Below are positions 24,402-36,276 of a stretch of 64,000 bases of DNA, piece after piece. The DNA comes from Actinacidiphila cocklensis (lineage in GTDB: Bacteria > Actinomycetota > Actinomycetes > Streptomycetales > Streptomycetaceae). The notes beneath the pieces are model-generated. The model was not told where the DNA came from and ran no database searches. It was given only the letters and a program-made list of their open reading frames with translations. Numbering within the stretch: the first letter of the stretch is position 1; the number at the start of each line of letters is the position of its first letter. The DNA lies in assembly GCF_907177275.1 (NCBI RefSeq), contig NZ_CAJSLV010000056.1, positions 1 to 64,000 of the forward strand, given 5' to 3'. Made by a program: the position numbers and the translations under genes.

Positions 24402-25313
24402 GTGTCCACCACACCGTCCACCGCCAGCAGCCCCGAGACCGGTACCGCGCGCGTCAAGCGCGGCATGGCCGAGCAGCTCAAGGGCGGTGTGATCATGGAC
24501 GTCGTCACGCCCGAGCAGGCCAGGATCGCCGAGGACGCCGGAGCCGTCGCCGTCATGGCGCTGGAGCGGGTCCCCGCCGACATCCGCAAGCACGGCGGCG
24601 TGGCCCGCATGTCCGACCCCGACATGATCGACGGCATCATCGCCGCCGTGTCCATCCCGGTGATGGCCAAGTCCCGGATCGGCCACGTCGTCGAGGCCCA
24701 GGTGCTGCAGGCGCTCGGCGTGGACTACATCGACGAGTCCGAGGTGCTGACCCCGGCCGACGAGGTCAACCACTCCGACAAGTGGGCCTTCACCACCCCC
24801 TTCGTCTGCGGTGCCACCAACCTCGGCGAGGCGCTGCGCCGGATCGCCGAGGGCGCGGCCATGATCCGCTCCAAGGGCGAGGCCGGCACCGGCAACGTCG
24901 TGGAGGCGGTCCGCCACCTGCGCCAGATCAAGGGCGAGATCGCCCGCCTCAAGGGCCTGGACAACAACGAGCTGTACGCCGCCGCCAAGGAGCTGCGCGC
25001 CCCCTACGAGCTGGTCAGGGAGGTCGCCGAGCTGGGCAAGCTGCCCGTCGTGCTGTTCTCCGCCGGCGGTGTCGCCACCCCCGCGGACGCGGCCCTGATG
25101 CGCCAGCTCGGCGCCGAGGGCGTCTTCGTCGGCTCGGGCATCTTCAAGTCCGGCGACCCGGCCAAGCGCGCCGCGGCCATCGTCCGCGCCACCACCTTCT
25201 TCGACGACCCGAAGGTCATCGCGGACGCTTCCAGGAACCTGGGCGAGGCCATGGTCGGTATCAACATCGACACCCTTCCGGAGTCCGAGCACTACGCCAA
25301 CCGCGGCTGGTAA
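24402..25313 (+). CDS. pdxS: Pyridoxal 5'-phosphate synthase lyase subunit PdxS
   Basis: 303 residues, a TIM barrel with near-invariant family blocks: [58 protein letters not shown] (which holds the Lys that binds the ribose phosphate) and [16 protein letters not shown], and [31 protein letters not shown]. It builds PLP from ribose 5-phosphate, glyceraldehyde 3-phosphate and ammonia supplied by PdxT. The GTG at 24402 follows GTGAGG; in-frame sequence back to 24339 is not family-like. Confidence 0.97.
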   Translation: MSTTPSTASSPETGTARVKRGMAEQLKGGVIMDVVTPEQARIAEDAGAVAVMALERVPADIRKHGGVARMSDPDMIDGIIAAVSIPVMAKSRIGHVVEAQVLQALGVDYIDESEVLTPADEVNHSDKWAFTTPFVCGATNLGEALRRIAEGAAMIRSKGEAGTGNVVEAVRHLRQIKGEIARLKGLDNNELYAAAKELRAPYELVREVAELGKLPVVLFSAGGVATPADAALMRQLGAEGVFVGSGIFKSGDPAKRAAAIVRATTFFDDPKVIADASRNLGEAMVGINIDTLPESEHYANRGW

Positions 25314-25319
25314 GCAGCG

Positions 25320-25910
25320 ATGAGCCGTCCCACCATCGGCGTGCTGGCCCTGCAGGGCGACGTACGCGAACACCTCACGGCGCTGGCCGCGGCGGACGCC
25401 GCGGCCGGCCCGGTCCGCCGCCCCGAGGAGCTGGCGGGCCTCGACGGCCTGGTCATACCGGGCGGCGAGTCCACCACCATCTCCAAGCTGGCGGTGCTCT
25501 TCGGGGTGATGGAGCCGCTGCGGGCGGCGATCCGCGCGGGCCTGCCGGTCTACGGCAGCTGCGCCGGGCTGATCATGCTGGCCGACAAGATCCTCGACCC
25601 CAGGTCGGGCCAGGAGACCTTCGGCGGTATCGACATGATCGTCCGCCGCAACGCCTTCGGGCGGCAGAACGAGTCCTTCGAGGCGTCCGTCGAGGTGGCG
25701 GGCGTCGAGGGCGGCCCGGTCGAGGGCGTCTTCATCAGGGCGCCCTGGGTCGAGTCGGTCGGTGCGCAGGCCCAGGTGCTGGCAGAATACGGCGGCCATA
25801 TCGTCGCCGTCCGGCAGGGCAACGCGATGGCCACGTCCTTCCACCCGGAGCTGACCGGCGACCACCGGGTGCATGAACTCTTCGTGGCCGCCGTGCGCGC
25901 CGCGGGCTGA
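25320..25910 (+). CDS. pdxT: Pyridoxal 5'-phosphate synthase glutaminase subunit PdxT
   Basis: 196 residues, class I glutamine amidotransferase. Nucleophile Cys in [11 protein letters not shown], the [10 protein letters not shown] oxyanion region and the His/Glu pair in SFHPELTGD are all present. It releases ammonia from glutamine for PdxS. It starts 6 bp after pdxS and is clearly co-transcribed. The ribosome site is weak, which fits coupling to pdxS translation. Confidence 0.96.
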   Translation: MSRPTIGVLALQGDVREHLTALAAADAAAGPVRRPEELAGLDGLVIPGGESTTISKLAVLFGVMEPLRAAIRAGLPVYGSCAGLIMLADKILDPRSGQETFGGIDMIVRRNAFGRQNESFEASVEVAGVEGGPVEGVFIRAPWVESVGAQAQVLAEYGGHIVAVRQGNAMATSFHPELTGDHRVHELFVAAVRAAG

Positions 25911-25978
25911 TCCGATCCCGGTAGGATCGCCTGGCGACGAAGAACAGCAGCACTGGGTGACGCGAAGGAGACTGTCGG

Positions 25979-26731
25979 ATGTCCGGCCACTCTAAATGGG
26001 CTACGACGAAGCACAAGAAGGCCGTGATCGATGCCAAGCGCGGCAAGCTCTTCGCGAAGCTGATCAAGAACATCGAGGTCGCGGCCAGGACCGGCGGTGC
26101 CGACCCGGACGGCAACCCGACGCTTTTCGACGCCATCCAGAAGGCGAAGAAGAGCTCGGTCCCGAACAAGAACATCGACAGCGCGGTCAAGCGCGGTGCC
26201 GGTCTCGAAGCGGGCGGCGCCGACTACCAGACGATCATGTACGAGGGCTACGGTCCCAACGGGGTCGCGGTCCTGATCGAGTGCCTGACCGATAACCGCA
26301 ACCGTGCCGCCTCCGACGTCCGCGTCGCCATGACGCGCAACGGCGGCTCGATGGCCGACCCGGGCTCGGTGTCGTACCTGTTCAACCGCAAGGGCGTGGT
26401 GATCGTCCCGAAGGGGGAGCTGGGCGAGGACGACGTGCTCGGCGCGGTCCTGGACGCCGGCGCCGAGGAGGTCAACGACCTCGGCGAGTCCTTCGAGGTG
26501 ATCAGCGAGGCCACCGACCTGGTGCCGGTGCGCAAGGCGCTGCAGGAGGCGGGCATCGACTACGACTCGGCCGACGCGAACTTCCTGCCCACCATGCAGG
26601 TGGAGCTGGACGAGGACGGCGCCCGCAAGATCTTCAAGCTGATCGACGCGCTGGAGGACAGCGACGACGTGCAGAACGTCTTCGCCAACTTCGACGTCTC
26701 CGACGAGGTCATGGAGAAGGTCGACGCCTGA
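25979..26731 (+). CDS. YebC/PmpR-family protein
   Basis: 250 residues, the normal length. Begins [25 protein letters not shown] and carries [26 protein letters not shown] and [28 protein letters not shown], the most conserved blocks of the family. YebC proteins bind DNA as regulators and, in more recent work, rescue stalled translation. Here it stands between PLP synthesis and ruvC, as in many actinobacteria. ATG 25979 follows AAGGAG. Confidence 0.95.
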   Translation: MSGHSKWATTKHKKAVIDAKRGKLFAKLIKNIEVAARTGGADPDGNPTLFDAIQKAKKSSVPNKNIDSAVKRGAGLEAGGADYQTIMYEGYGPNGVAVLIECLTDNRNRAASDVRVAMTRNGGSMADPGSVSYLFNRKGVVIVPKGELGEDDVLGAVLDAGAEEVNDLGESFEVISEATDLVPVRKALQEAGIDYDSADANFLPTMQVELDEDGARKIFKLIDALEDSDDVQNVFANFDVSDEVMEKVDA

Positions 26732-26751
26732 CGGACGGTCAACTCGCCTTC

Positions 26752-26796
26752 ACGAGGGCGGGCCGGCGGGACATCCCCCGCCGCGCCCGCCCTCGT
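26752..26796 (+). terminator. Strong compound hairpin after the YebC gene
   Basis: ACGAGGGCGGGC (26752-26763) pairs with GCCCGCCCTCGT (26785-26796), and an inner CGGCGGG (26764-26770) pairs with CCCGCCG (26777-26783), with one bulged base; the other strand is followed by T-rich sequence. Confidence 0.85.
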
Positions 26797-26869
26797 TGTC
26801 GGTGCGACCGGCTAATCTCCAGGTGAGACCGGACGGCAGTGCGATCAGCGGTGCGAGGGAGGGGGCGCG

Positions 26870-27475
26870 GTGCGGGTGCTCGGCGTGGACCCGGGGCTGA
26901 CCCGGTGCGGTATCGGCGTGGTGGACGGCACCGCGGGACGCCCGCTGGTGATGGCCGGCGTCGGTGTCGTACGGACCCCGGCCGACGCGCCGATCGGCGA
27001 GCGGCTGGTGCTGATCGAGCGGGGCATCGAGGCCTGGCTCGACGAGCACCGGCCCGAGGCGGTCGCGGTGGAGCGGGTCTTCAGCCAGCACAACGTGCGC
27101 ACGGTGATGGGCACCGCCCAGGCCAGCGCGGTCGCCATCCTGTGCGCCTCCCGCCGCGGCCTGCCGGTCCACCTGCACACCCCCAGCGAGGTCAAGGCCG
27201 CCGTCACCGGCAGCGGCCGGGCCGACAAGGCCCAGGTCGGCGCGATGGTCACCCGGCTGCTGCGGCTGGACGCGCCGCCGAAGCCCGCGGACGCCGCCGA
27301 CGCCCTGGCGCTGGCCATCTGCCACATCTGGCGGGGACCCGCGACCGACCGGCTGCGGCAGGCCGTCGCCGCACAGAACGCGGCGGCGGCGACGCGTACC
27401 GCACCGTCCGCCGGGACCACCGCGGCCCGAGCCGCCCGCAGCGCCACCGCAAGGAAACGGGAGTCCGCCACGTGA
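26870..27475 (+). CDS. ruvC: Holliday junction resolvase RuvC
   Basis: 201 residues. The RNase H-fold acidic residues are seen in [15 protein letters not shown] (first Asp), EAVAVERVF (Glu), and [17 protein letters not shown] (two Asp). RuvC cuts the junction after RuvAB branch migration. GTG 26870 has GGGAGGGGG a few bases upstream. The C-terminal 40 residues are Ala/Arg-rich, a common actinobacterial extension. Confidence 0.96.
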   Translation: MRVLGVDPGLTRCGIGVVDGTAGRPLVMAGVGVVRTPADAPIGERLVLIERGIEAWLDEHRPEAVAVERVFSQHNVRTVMGTAQASAVAILCASRRGLPVHLHTPSEVKAAVTGSGRADKAQVGAMVTRLLRLDAPPKPADAADALALAICHIWRGPATDRLRQAVAAQNAAAATRTAPSAGTTAARAARSATARKRESAT

Positions 27476-28080
27476 TCGCCTTCGTCAGCGGCCAGGTCGC
27501 CGCGCTCGCCCCCGACACCGCCGTCATCGAGGTCGGCGGCGTCGGCATGGCCGTGCAGTGCGCGCCCAACACCCTGGCCGCACTGCGGATCGGCCGGCCC
27601 GCCCGGCTGTCCACCTCCCTGGTGGTCAGGGAGGACTCGCTCACCCTCTACGGCTTCGCCGACGACGACGAGCGGCAGGTCTTCGAGCTGCTGCAGACCG
27701 TGAGCGGTGTCGGCCCCCGGCTCGCCCAGACGATGCTGGCCGTCCACTCGCCCGACGCGCTGCGCGCCGCGGTGGCCGCGGGCGACGAGAAGGCGCTGAC
27801 CGCCGTCCCCGGCATCGGCAAGAAGGGCGCGCAGCGGCTGCTGCTGGAGTTGAAGGACCGGCTCGGCGCACCGCTGGGCGGCGCGGCCGCCACCGTGGCC
27901 ACCCCGGCCGCCGCCTCCTGGCGCGAGCAGTTGCACGCGGCACTGCTGGGCCTGGGCTACGCCGCCCGGGAGGCGGACGAGGCCGTCGCCGCGGTCACCC
28001 CGCAGGCCGAGGCGGCAGCCGAGCCGAATGTCGGCGCCCTGCTGCGCAGCGCCCTGCAGTCGCTCAACCGCACCCGCTGA
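27472..28080 (+). CDS. ruvA: Holliday junction DNA helicase subunit RuvA
   Basis: 202 residues. Begins with the OB-fold [25 protein letters not shown], then two helix-hairpin-helix motifs ([17 protein letters not shown] and [21 protein letters not shown]), a variable linker, and domain III ([15 protein letters not shown]) that touches RuvB. GTG 27472 overlaps the ruvC stop (GTGA). Confidence 0.96.
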   Translation: MIAFVSGQVAALAPDTAVIEVGGVGMAVQCAPNTLAALRIGRPARLSTSLVVREDSLTLYGFADDDERQVFELLQTVSGVGPRLAQTMLAVHSPDALRAAVAAGDEKALTAVPGIGKKGAQRLLLELKDRLGAPLGGAAATVATPAAASWREQLHAALLGLGYAAREADEAVAAVTPQAEAAAEPNVGALLRSALQSLNRTR

Positions 28081-28151
28081 CCGCACCTCCACCGCGGCCG
28101 TCCGGGCCGCCACCGTACGCACCCGACCGCCGCTGACCCGAGAGACCTTCC

Positions 28152-29234
28152 ATGAACTGGGACGACGCCGCACAAGCCGCACCCGACCACCTGCTCGGCG
28201 CCGCGGCGGACAGCGAGGACCAGGCGGTAGAGGCCGCGCTGCGCCCCAGGGACCTCGGAGAGTTCGTCGGCCAGGAGCGGGTCCGCGAACAGCTCGGCCT
28301 GGTGCTGCAGGCGGCCCGGCAGCGCGGTGGCACCGCCGACCACGTCCTGCTCTCCGGCGCCCCCGGCCTGGGCAAGACGACGCTGTCGATGATCATCGCG
28401 GCCGAGATGGGGGTCCCCATCAGGATCACCTCGGGCCCCGCCATCCAGCACGCGGGCGACCTCGCCGCGATCCTGTCCTCGCTCGCCGAGGGGGAGGTGC
28501 TCTTCCTCGACGAGATCCACCGGATGTCCCGGCCGGCCGAGGAGATGCTCTACATGGCGATGGAGGACTTCCGGGTCGACGTGATCGTCGGCAAGGGACC
28601 CGGCGCCACCGCCATTCCGCTGGAGCTGCCGCCCTTCACCCTGGTCGGCGCCACCACCAGGGCGGGACTGCTGCCGCCGCCGCTGCGGGACCGCTTCGGC
28701 TTCACCGGGCACATGGAGTTCTACACCCCGGTGGAGCTGGAAAGGGTGATCCACCGCTCGGCCGGCCTGCTGGACGTCACCGTCGACGCGGGCGGCGCCG
28801 CCGAGATCGCCGGGCGCTCCCGCGGCACCCCCCGGATCGCCAACCGGCTGCTGCGCAGGGTGAGGGACTATGCGCAGGTCAGAGCGGACGGGCTGGTCAC
28901 CACGGAGACCGCCGCCAAGGCCCTCGACGTCTACGAGGTCGACGCCCGCGGCCTGGACCGGCTGGACCGGGCGGTACTGCGGGCTCTTCTGACACTTTTT
29001 GGTGGTGGTCCTGTGGGTTTGTCCACACTTGCCGTCGCAGTGGGGGAGGAGCGTGAGACCGTGGAGGAGGTCGCCGAGCCCTTCCTGGTAAGGGAGGGGC
29101 TGCTGGCCCGCACCCCCAGGGGTCGGGTGGCGACCGCCGCGGCATGGACGCATCTGGGTCTGGTACCCCCGCAAGCCGGCGGGGGAGCGGGACCGGGGAC
29201 AGGACCGGGACAGACCGGGCTGTTCGGTCCGTGA
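28152..29234 (+). CDS. ruvB: Holliday junction branch migration ATPase RuvB
   Basis: 360 residues, AAA+ motor. Walker [13 protein letters not shown], Walker [11 protein letters not shown], the beta-hairpin [15 protein letters not shown], sensor 1 [19 protein letters not shown], arginine finger in [17 protein letters not shown], and a winged-helix C-terminus. It pumps DNA through RuvA. The C-terminal tail is Gly/Pro-rich. A 60-bp stretch at about 28981-29045 uses A- or T-ending codons densely, unlike the rest of the gene; see findings. Confidence 0.96.
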   Translation: MNWDDAAQAAPDHLLGAAADSEDQAVEAALRPRDLGEFVGQERVREQLGLVLQAARQRGGTADHVLLSGAPGLGKTTLSMIIAAEMGVPIRITSGPAIQHAGDLAAILSSLAEGEVLFLDEIHRMSRPAEEMLYMAMEDFRVDVIVGKGPGATAIPLELPPFTLVGATTRAGLLPPPLRDRFGFTGHMEFYTPVELERVIHRSAGLLDVTVDAGGAAEIAGRSRGTPRIANRLLRRVRDYAQVRADGLVTTETAAKALDVYEVDARGLDRLDRAVLRALLTLFGGGPVGLSTLAVAVGEERETVEEVAEPFLVREGLLARTPRGRVATAAAWTHLGLVPPQAGGGAGPGTGPGQTGLFGP

Positions 29235-29394
29235 CGCGGTTGAACTCGCCGCTTCAGGAACCTCGGTGCCATGCTTGGCGTTGTTCCAGCGGCGAGCCAG
29301 CGCTTAGACTCCGCCGACGCCCTTCCTCCGGATCGGCACTCACATCCCGAAACCCAGGCCAGCCCCCGCTGGCCGTGCGAAGGAACGCCCCACC

Positions 29395-29868
29395 GTGAAT
29401 CCCCTGATCCTCATCTTCATCGTCCTCATCGGCGGCATGCTGCTCATGACCAGGTCGGCCAAGAGTAAGCAGCGCCAGGCCCTGGAGATGCGCAACAAGA
29501 TGGAGCCCGGCTCCGGCATCCGCACCATCGGCGGCATGTACGCCGTGGTGAAGGAGGTCAACGAGGAGACGGTCCTGCTGGAGCTCACGGACGGCGTCCA
29601 CGCGCACTTCACCAAGGGCGCCATCTCCACCGTCCTGTCCGAGGAGGAGTTCAACCGGATCGTGCACGGCATCGAGCCGGAGGACCCCGAGGACGACGCC
29701 GAGACCGCGCAGGACGCGGACGAGGCGACCGGCACCGCCGACGCGGCCACCGGGGAGACCGCGGCGACGGACGACGACGCTCAGGAGTCGGACGACGACC
29801 GTGTGGAACTGAAGAAGGCCGAGGAGGGGTCCGCGCTGGGCGGCGCCGACTCCACGACCTCGAAGTAA
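29395..29868 (+). CDS. yajC: Sec translocon accessory subunit YajC
   Basis: 157 residues. One N-terminal membrane helix (NPLILIFIVLIGGMLLMT) and then KQRQALEMRNKMEPGSGIRTIGGMYAVV, the conserved YajC region, followed by an unusually long acidic tail of about 60 residues rich in Asp, Glu, Ala and Thr. It forms a complex with SecD and SecF, whose genes follow. A TTGTTC-18-TAGACT promoter-like pair lies about 90 bp upstream of GTG 29395. Confidence 0.93.
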   Translation: MNPLILIFIVLIGGMLLMTRSAKSKQRQALEMRNKMEPGSGIRTIGGMYAVVKEVNEETVLLELTDGVHAHFTKGAISTVLSEEEFNRIVHGIEPEDPEDDAETAQDADEATGTADAATGETAATDDDAQESDDDRVELKKAEEGSALGGADSTTSK

Positions 29869-29946
29869 GGGTCCGGTTCGCGCAACACTCGTCACCACCC
29901 GTGAGCGCGCAGGCTCCGGTGCGGTAGGACAGGGAGAAACAAGAAG

Positions 29947-31725
29947 GTGGCAGCAGCCAAGAAGGGCCGCAGGTCCTCGGGGAGTCAGGGATACCCCGGG
30001 CGCGCTCTGGCCGTGATCCTCATCGCCCTGGTGGCGTTGACCGGAGGCATTTTCCTCTCCGGGGACCGCACACCCCGGCTGGGCATCGACCTGGCGGGCG
30101 GCGTCAGTATCACGCTGCAGGCCAAGCCGAACCAGGGCGGCGCGGTGACCAAAGCGAACATGAACACCGCGGTCAGCATCATCAGCAACCGCGTCAACGG
30201 TCTGGGCGTCTCGGAAGCGGAGGTGCAGACCGAGGGATCGAAGAACATCATCGTCAACATCCCGAAGGGCACCAACGCCGACCAGGCGGAGAAGCAGGTC
30301 GGTACCACGGCCCAGCTCTTCTTCCGCCAGGTGCTCGCCGCGGACATGGGTGTGCCCGCGGCCACCCCGAAGCCGACCCCGTCGGGCAGCGCCACCCCGT
30401 CCGGCACTCCGTCGACCACTCCCAGCGGCACGGCGACGCCGAAGTCCTCCGCCACCCCGTCCGGCACCCCGTCGGCCAGTTCCACCGCGCAGGGCCGCGC
30501 CGTCACCGGCGCGCTGACCTCCGGCGTGAACAAGGCGCCCACCCCGCTGCCGACGACGCCGCCGGCCGCCGACCCGGGCACCTCGGCCGGTTCGAGCACC
30601 TCGTCGAGCGACGTGTCGGTCCCGGCCGACCTCCAGGCCAAGTTCGCCGCGCTCGACTGCTCCAACGACGCGGCACGGCACGCGATCACCGAGGGCGCGA
30701 AGCCGACCCAGAAGGTCATCGCCTGCGGCAAGGAGGGCGGTGTCTGGGAGAAGTTCGTGCTCGGCCCGTCCCTGATCGACGGCAAGCGGATCTCGGGCGC
30801 GAGCGCCGCCTTCGACACCCAGCAGGGCAACGGCTGGGTCGTCAACCTGAACTTCGACTCCAAGGGCGCCAGCCAGTTCACCAAGGTCACCGGTGACCTG
30901 TCCAGCGCGGCCGACCCGAACAACCGCTTCGCCATCGACCTGGACGGCAACGTCCAGTCGGCCCCGGTGGTGCACCAGGCACTGACCGGCGGCAGCGCCC
31001 AGATCTCCGGCAGCTTCAAGCAGGGCGACGCCGAGGACCTGGCCAACGTGCTGAAGTACGGCTCGCTGCCGCTGGCCTTCGACACCATCGACCGCACCAC
31101 CGTCTCCGCCGCCCTGGGCGGCGAGCAGCTGCACGGCGGCCTGATCGCCGGTGCCGTCGGCCTGGCCCTGGTCGTGCTCTACATGTTCGCCTACTACCGC
31201 GGACTGAGCCTCGTGGCGATCGCGAGCCTCCTGGTGTCGGCAGGGCTGACGTACACGATCATGTGCCTGCTCGGCCGGGCCATCGGCTTCGCGCTGAACC
31301 TGCCGGCGGTCGCCGGTGCCATCGTGGCCATCGGTATCACCGCCGACTCCTTCATCGTGTTCTTCGAACGCATAAGGGACGGGTTGCGTGAGGGCCGGTC
31401 GCTCCAGCCGGCCGTGGCCGTCGGCTGGCCGCGTGCCCGGCGCACCATCCTGGTGTCCGACTTCGTGTCCTTCCTGGCCGCCGCGGTCCTCTATGTGGTG
31501 ACCGTCGGCAAGGTCCGCGGCTTCGCCTTCACCCTGGGTCTGACGACCCTGCTCGACGTCGCCGTGGTCTTCCTGTTCACCATGCCGCTGATGACGATCC
31601 TGGCCCGCCGCAAGTTCTTCGCCCAGGGCCACAAGTGGTCCGGCTTGGACCCGAAGAGCCTCGGAGTCAAGGCGCCGCTGCGCCGCGTCCGCCGTACCCA
31701 CAGCTCCGAGACGAAGGAAGCCTGA
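29947..31725 (+). CDS. secD: Protein translocase subunit SecD
   Basis: 592 residues. An N-terminal membrane helix, then LGIDLAGGVSITLQAK, typical of SecD, the extracytoplasmic P1 domain with AVSIISNRVNGLGVSEAEVQTEG, and five C-terminal helices including YRGLSLVAIASLLVSAGLTY and AVAGAIVAIGITADSFIVFFERIRDG. SecDF uses the proton gradient to pull exported chains. Within P1 there is a low-complexity Pro/Ser/Thr/Gly/Ala insert of roughly 80-110 residues (about 138-220). GTG 29947 follows GGGAG; the gene ends overlapping secF by one base. Confidence 0.95.
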   Translation: MAAAKKGRRSSGSQGYPGRALAVILIALVALTGGIFLSGDRTPRLGIDLAGGVSITLQAKPNQGGAVTKANMNTAVSIISNRVNGLGVSEAEVQTEGSKNIIVNIPKGTNADQAEKQVGTTAQLFFRQVLAADMGVPAATPKPTPSGSATPSGTPSTTPSGTATPKSSATPSGTPSASSTAQGRAVTGALTSGVNKAPTPLPTTPPAADPGTSAGSSTSSSDVSVPADLQAKFAALDCSNDAARHAITEGAKPTQKVIACGKEGGVWEKFVLGPSLIDGKRISGASAAFDTQQGNGWVVNLNFDSKGASQFTKVTGDLSSAADPNNRFAIDLDGNVQSAPVVHQALTGGSAQISGSFKQGDAEDLANVLKYGSLPLAFDTIDRTTVSAALGGEQLHGGLIAGAVGLALVVLYMFAYYRGLSLVAIASLLVSAGLTYTIMCLLGRAIGFALNLPAVAGAIVAIGITADSFIVFFERIRDGLREGRSLQPAVAVGWPRARRTILVSDFVSFLAAAVLYVVTVGKVRGFAFTLGLTTLLDVAVVFLFTMPLMTILARRKFFAQGHKWSGLDPKSLGVKAPLRRVRRTHSSETKEA

Positions 31726-32894
31726 TGTCCAAGCTCGGCACTCTCGGTCACCGGCTGCACCGGGGCGAGGTCAGTTACGACTTCGTGGGCAAGCGCAAGC
31801 TCTGGTACGGGGTCTCGATCCTGATCACGGTCGCCGCGATCGTCGGCCTTGCCGTGAACGGCCTCAAGCTCGGCATCGAGTTCTCCGGCGGCGCGGTCTT
31901 CACCACGCACACCTCGTCGGTGTCGGTGTCCGAGGCGCAGGACAGGATCGCCGGCGACACCGCGGGCCACCACGCCACCATCCAGAAGCTCGGCAACGGC
32001 GGGCTGCGGATCCAGGTCAGCGACATCGACACGACGACCTCGAAGCAGGTCCAGCAGAAGATCAGCGAGGATCTCAAGATCCCCACGTCGAAGATCGACG
32101 CGGAGATCGTCGGCCCCAGCTGGGGCAAGGAGATCTCGAAGAAGGCCCTGCAGGGTCTGATCATCTTCCTGGTGCTGGTCGTCATCTACCTGGCGATCGC
32201 CTTCGAGTGGCGGATGGCCGCGGCCGCGCTGGTCGCGCTGCTGCACGACATCACCATCACCACCGGCGTCTACGCGATCGTCGGCTTCGAGGTCACCCCC
32301 GGCACGGTGATCGGTCTGCTCACGATCCTCGGTTACTCCCTCTACGACACCGTCGTCGTCTTCGACGGTCTCAAGGAAGCCACCCGGGGCATCACCAAGC
32401 AGAACCAGAAGACGTACAGCGAGCTGGCCAACCGCAGCCTCAACGGCACCCTGGTCCGGTCGATCAACACCACCGTGGTGGCGCTGCTGCCGGTCGCCGC
32501 GCTGCTGTTCATCGGCGGCGGCCTGCTCGGCGCCGGTGTCCTCAACGACATCGCGCTCGCGCTGTTCGTCGGCCTCACCGCCGGCGCCTACTCCTCGATC
32601 TTCATCGCGACCCCGATCGTGGCGGACCTCAAGGAGCGCGAGCCGCAGATGCGGGCGCTGCACAAGCGGGTGCTGGCCAAGCGGGCGTCCGACGCGCAGA
32701 AGGCCAAGGAGGCCGAGGCCCGCGGCGAGGACCCGGACGCCGCCGCCGACGCCGACCCGCAGGACGACGACGAGGCCACCGCGTCCGCGGCGGCCGGCGT
32801 GATCGCCCCCCGCGCCCAGGGTGGCGCCTCGCGCACCCAGCCCGGCAGCCGCGGACGCGGCGGCCGGAACCGGCCCTCGGGCAAGCGGCGCTGA
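31725..32894 (+). CDS. secF: Protein translocase subunit SecF
   Basis: 389 residues. Six membrane helices around the extracytoplasmic domain, with GLKLGIEFSGGAVF near the start, FEWRMAAAALVALLHDITITTGVYAIVGFEVTPGTVIGLLTILGYSLYDTVVVFDGLKE-type conserved blocks, and NTTVVALLPVAALLFIGGG. The C-terminal tail (about 70 residues) is charged and disordered, ending in a basic stretch. ATG 31725 shares its A with the secD stop (TGATG). It acts with SecD and YajC. Confidence 0.95.
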   Translation: MSKLGTLGHRLHRGEVSYDFVGKRKLWYGVSILITVAAIVGLAVNGLKLGIEFSGGAVFTTHTSSVSVSEAQDRIAGDTAGHHATIQKLGNGGLRIQVSDIDTTTSKQVQQKISEDLKIPTSKIDAEIVGPSWGKEISKKALQGLIIFLVLVVIYLAIAFEWRMAAAALVALLHDITITTGVYAIVGFEVTPGTVIGLLTILGYSLYDTVVVFDGLKEATRGITKQNQKTYSELANRSLNGTLVRSINTTVVALLPVAALLFIGGGLLGAGVLNDIALALFVGLTAGAYSSIFIATPIVADLKEREPQMRALHKRVLAKRASDAQKAKEAEARGEDPDAAADADPQDDDEATASAAAGVIAPRAQGGASRTQPGSRGRGGRNRPSGKRR

Positions 32895-32922
32895 GCCGTA
32901 GCAGGACACTCAGGTGGTCGCT

Positions 32923-32959
32923 CACAGGCCGCCCGGCCGCCACGGCCGGGCGGCCTGTG
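32923..32959 (+). terminator. Perfect 17-bp hairpin after secF
   Basis: CACAGGCCGCCCGGCCG (32923-32939) pairs with 32943-32959 across a 3-nt loop, 28 bp past the secF stop. It ends the yajC-secDF unit before apt. Confidence 0.88.
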
Positions 32960-33020
32960 CGTGCCGCGAGGGGCACAATCGGGGGGAGAAGCCGATCAGG
33001 AAGCCGAGGAAGACACCGCG

Positions 33021-33581
33021 ATGACCACCACGCCGACCGCGTCCGCCGAGCTGCGCGAGCTGCTGCTCGCCCACATCAGGGACGTACCGGACTACCCGGA
33101 GCCCGGGGTGATGTTCAAGGACATCACCCCCCTGCTGGCCGACGCGGCGGCCTTCGGCGCCCTGGTGGACGCGCTGGCCGCGCTGTGCACCCGGCACGGT
33201 GCCACCAAGGTCGTCGGCCTCGAAGCGCGCGGCTTCATCCTGGCCGCGCCGGCCGCCGCCCGCGCCGGCCTGGGCTTCGTACCGGTCCGCAAGGCGGGCA
33301 AGCTGCCCGGTGACACCCACGGGCAGGCGTACCAGCTGGAGTACGGCACCGCGGAGATCGAGGTGCACACCGACGCCTTCGCCGCCGAGGACCGGGTGCT
33401 GGTGATCGACGACGTGCTGGCCACCGGCGGCACCGCGGAGGCCAGCCTGGAGCTGGTCCGCCGCACCGGCGCCACCCTCGCCGGCGTGGCGGTGCTGATG
33501 GAGCTGTCCTTCCTGGGCGGCCGCGAGCGGCTGCTCCCGGCCCTGGGAGACACCCCTCTGGACGCGCTGGTCGTCATCTGA
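33021..33581 (+). CDS. apt: Adenine phosphoribosyltransferase
   Basis: 186 residues. The PRPP-binding loop is VLVIDDVLATGGTAEASLELV, and EARGFILAAPAA, PVRKAGKLPG and the DVPDYPEPGVMFKDITPLL N-terminal block are all typical of APRT. It salvages adenine to AMP. ATG 33021 gives the family-length protein; an in-frame start at 32961 adds a polar tail and is rejected. Placement before relA is conserved in actinobacteria and links purine salvage to (p)ppGpp. Confidence 0.95.
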   Translation: MTTTPTASAELRELLLAHIRDVPDYPEPGVMFKDITPLLADAAAFGALVDALAALCTRHGATKVVGLEARGFILAAPAAARAGLGFVPVRKAGKLPGDTHGQAYQLEYGTAEIEVHTDAFAAEDRVLVIDDVLATGGTAEASLELVRRTGATLAGVAVLMELSFLGGRERLLPALGDTPLDALVVI

Positions 33582-33748
33582 CCCAGGAGTGCCCCCGGGG
33601 CCGCGCAGGCCGCCACGCGCCCGCACAGCGCCGTACGGGCCGCGGCGGGCGCTGCCGGCCGCCCGCACGGGCGCCCGGGGGACTCCGCGCGCCCCGGTGT
33701 CGGCGCAGGTCGATACCATGGGATTTCTACCCCGCGTGAGGAGTGCTC

Positions 33749-36208
<2,460 letters not shown>

Positions 36209-36220
36209 GCGGCGCACACA

Positions 36221-36261
36221 CGGCGAACGGCCCCGGTACCTGCTACCGGGGCCGTTCGCCG
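36221..36261. terminator. Perfect 18-bp bidirectional hairpin after relA
   Basis: CGGCGAACGGCCCCGGTA (36221-36238) pairs with 36244-36261 across loop CCTGC. It stands between relA and the convergent DUF349 gene. Confidence 0.88.
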
Positions 36262-36276
36262 TACCGCGGGCGGTGA

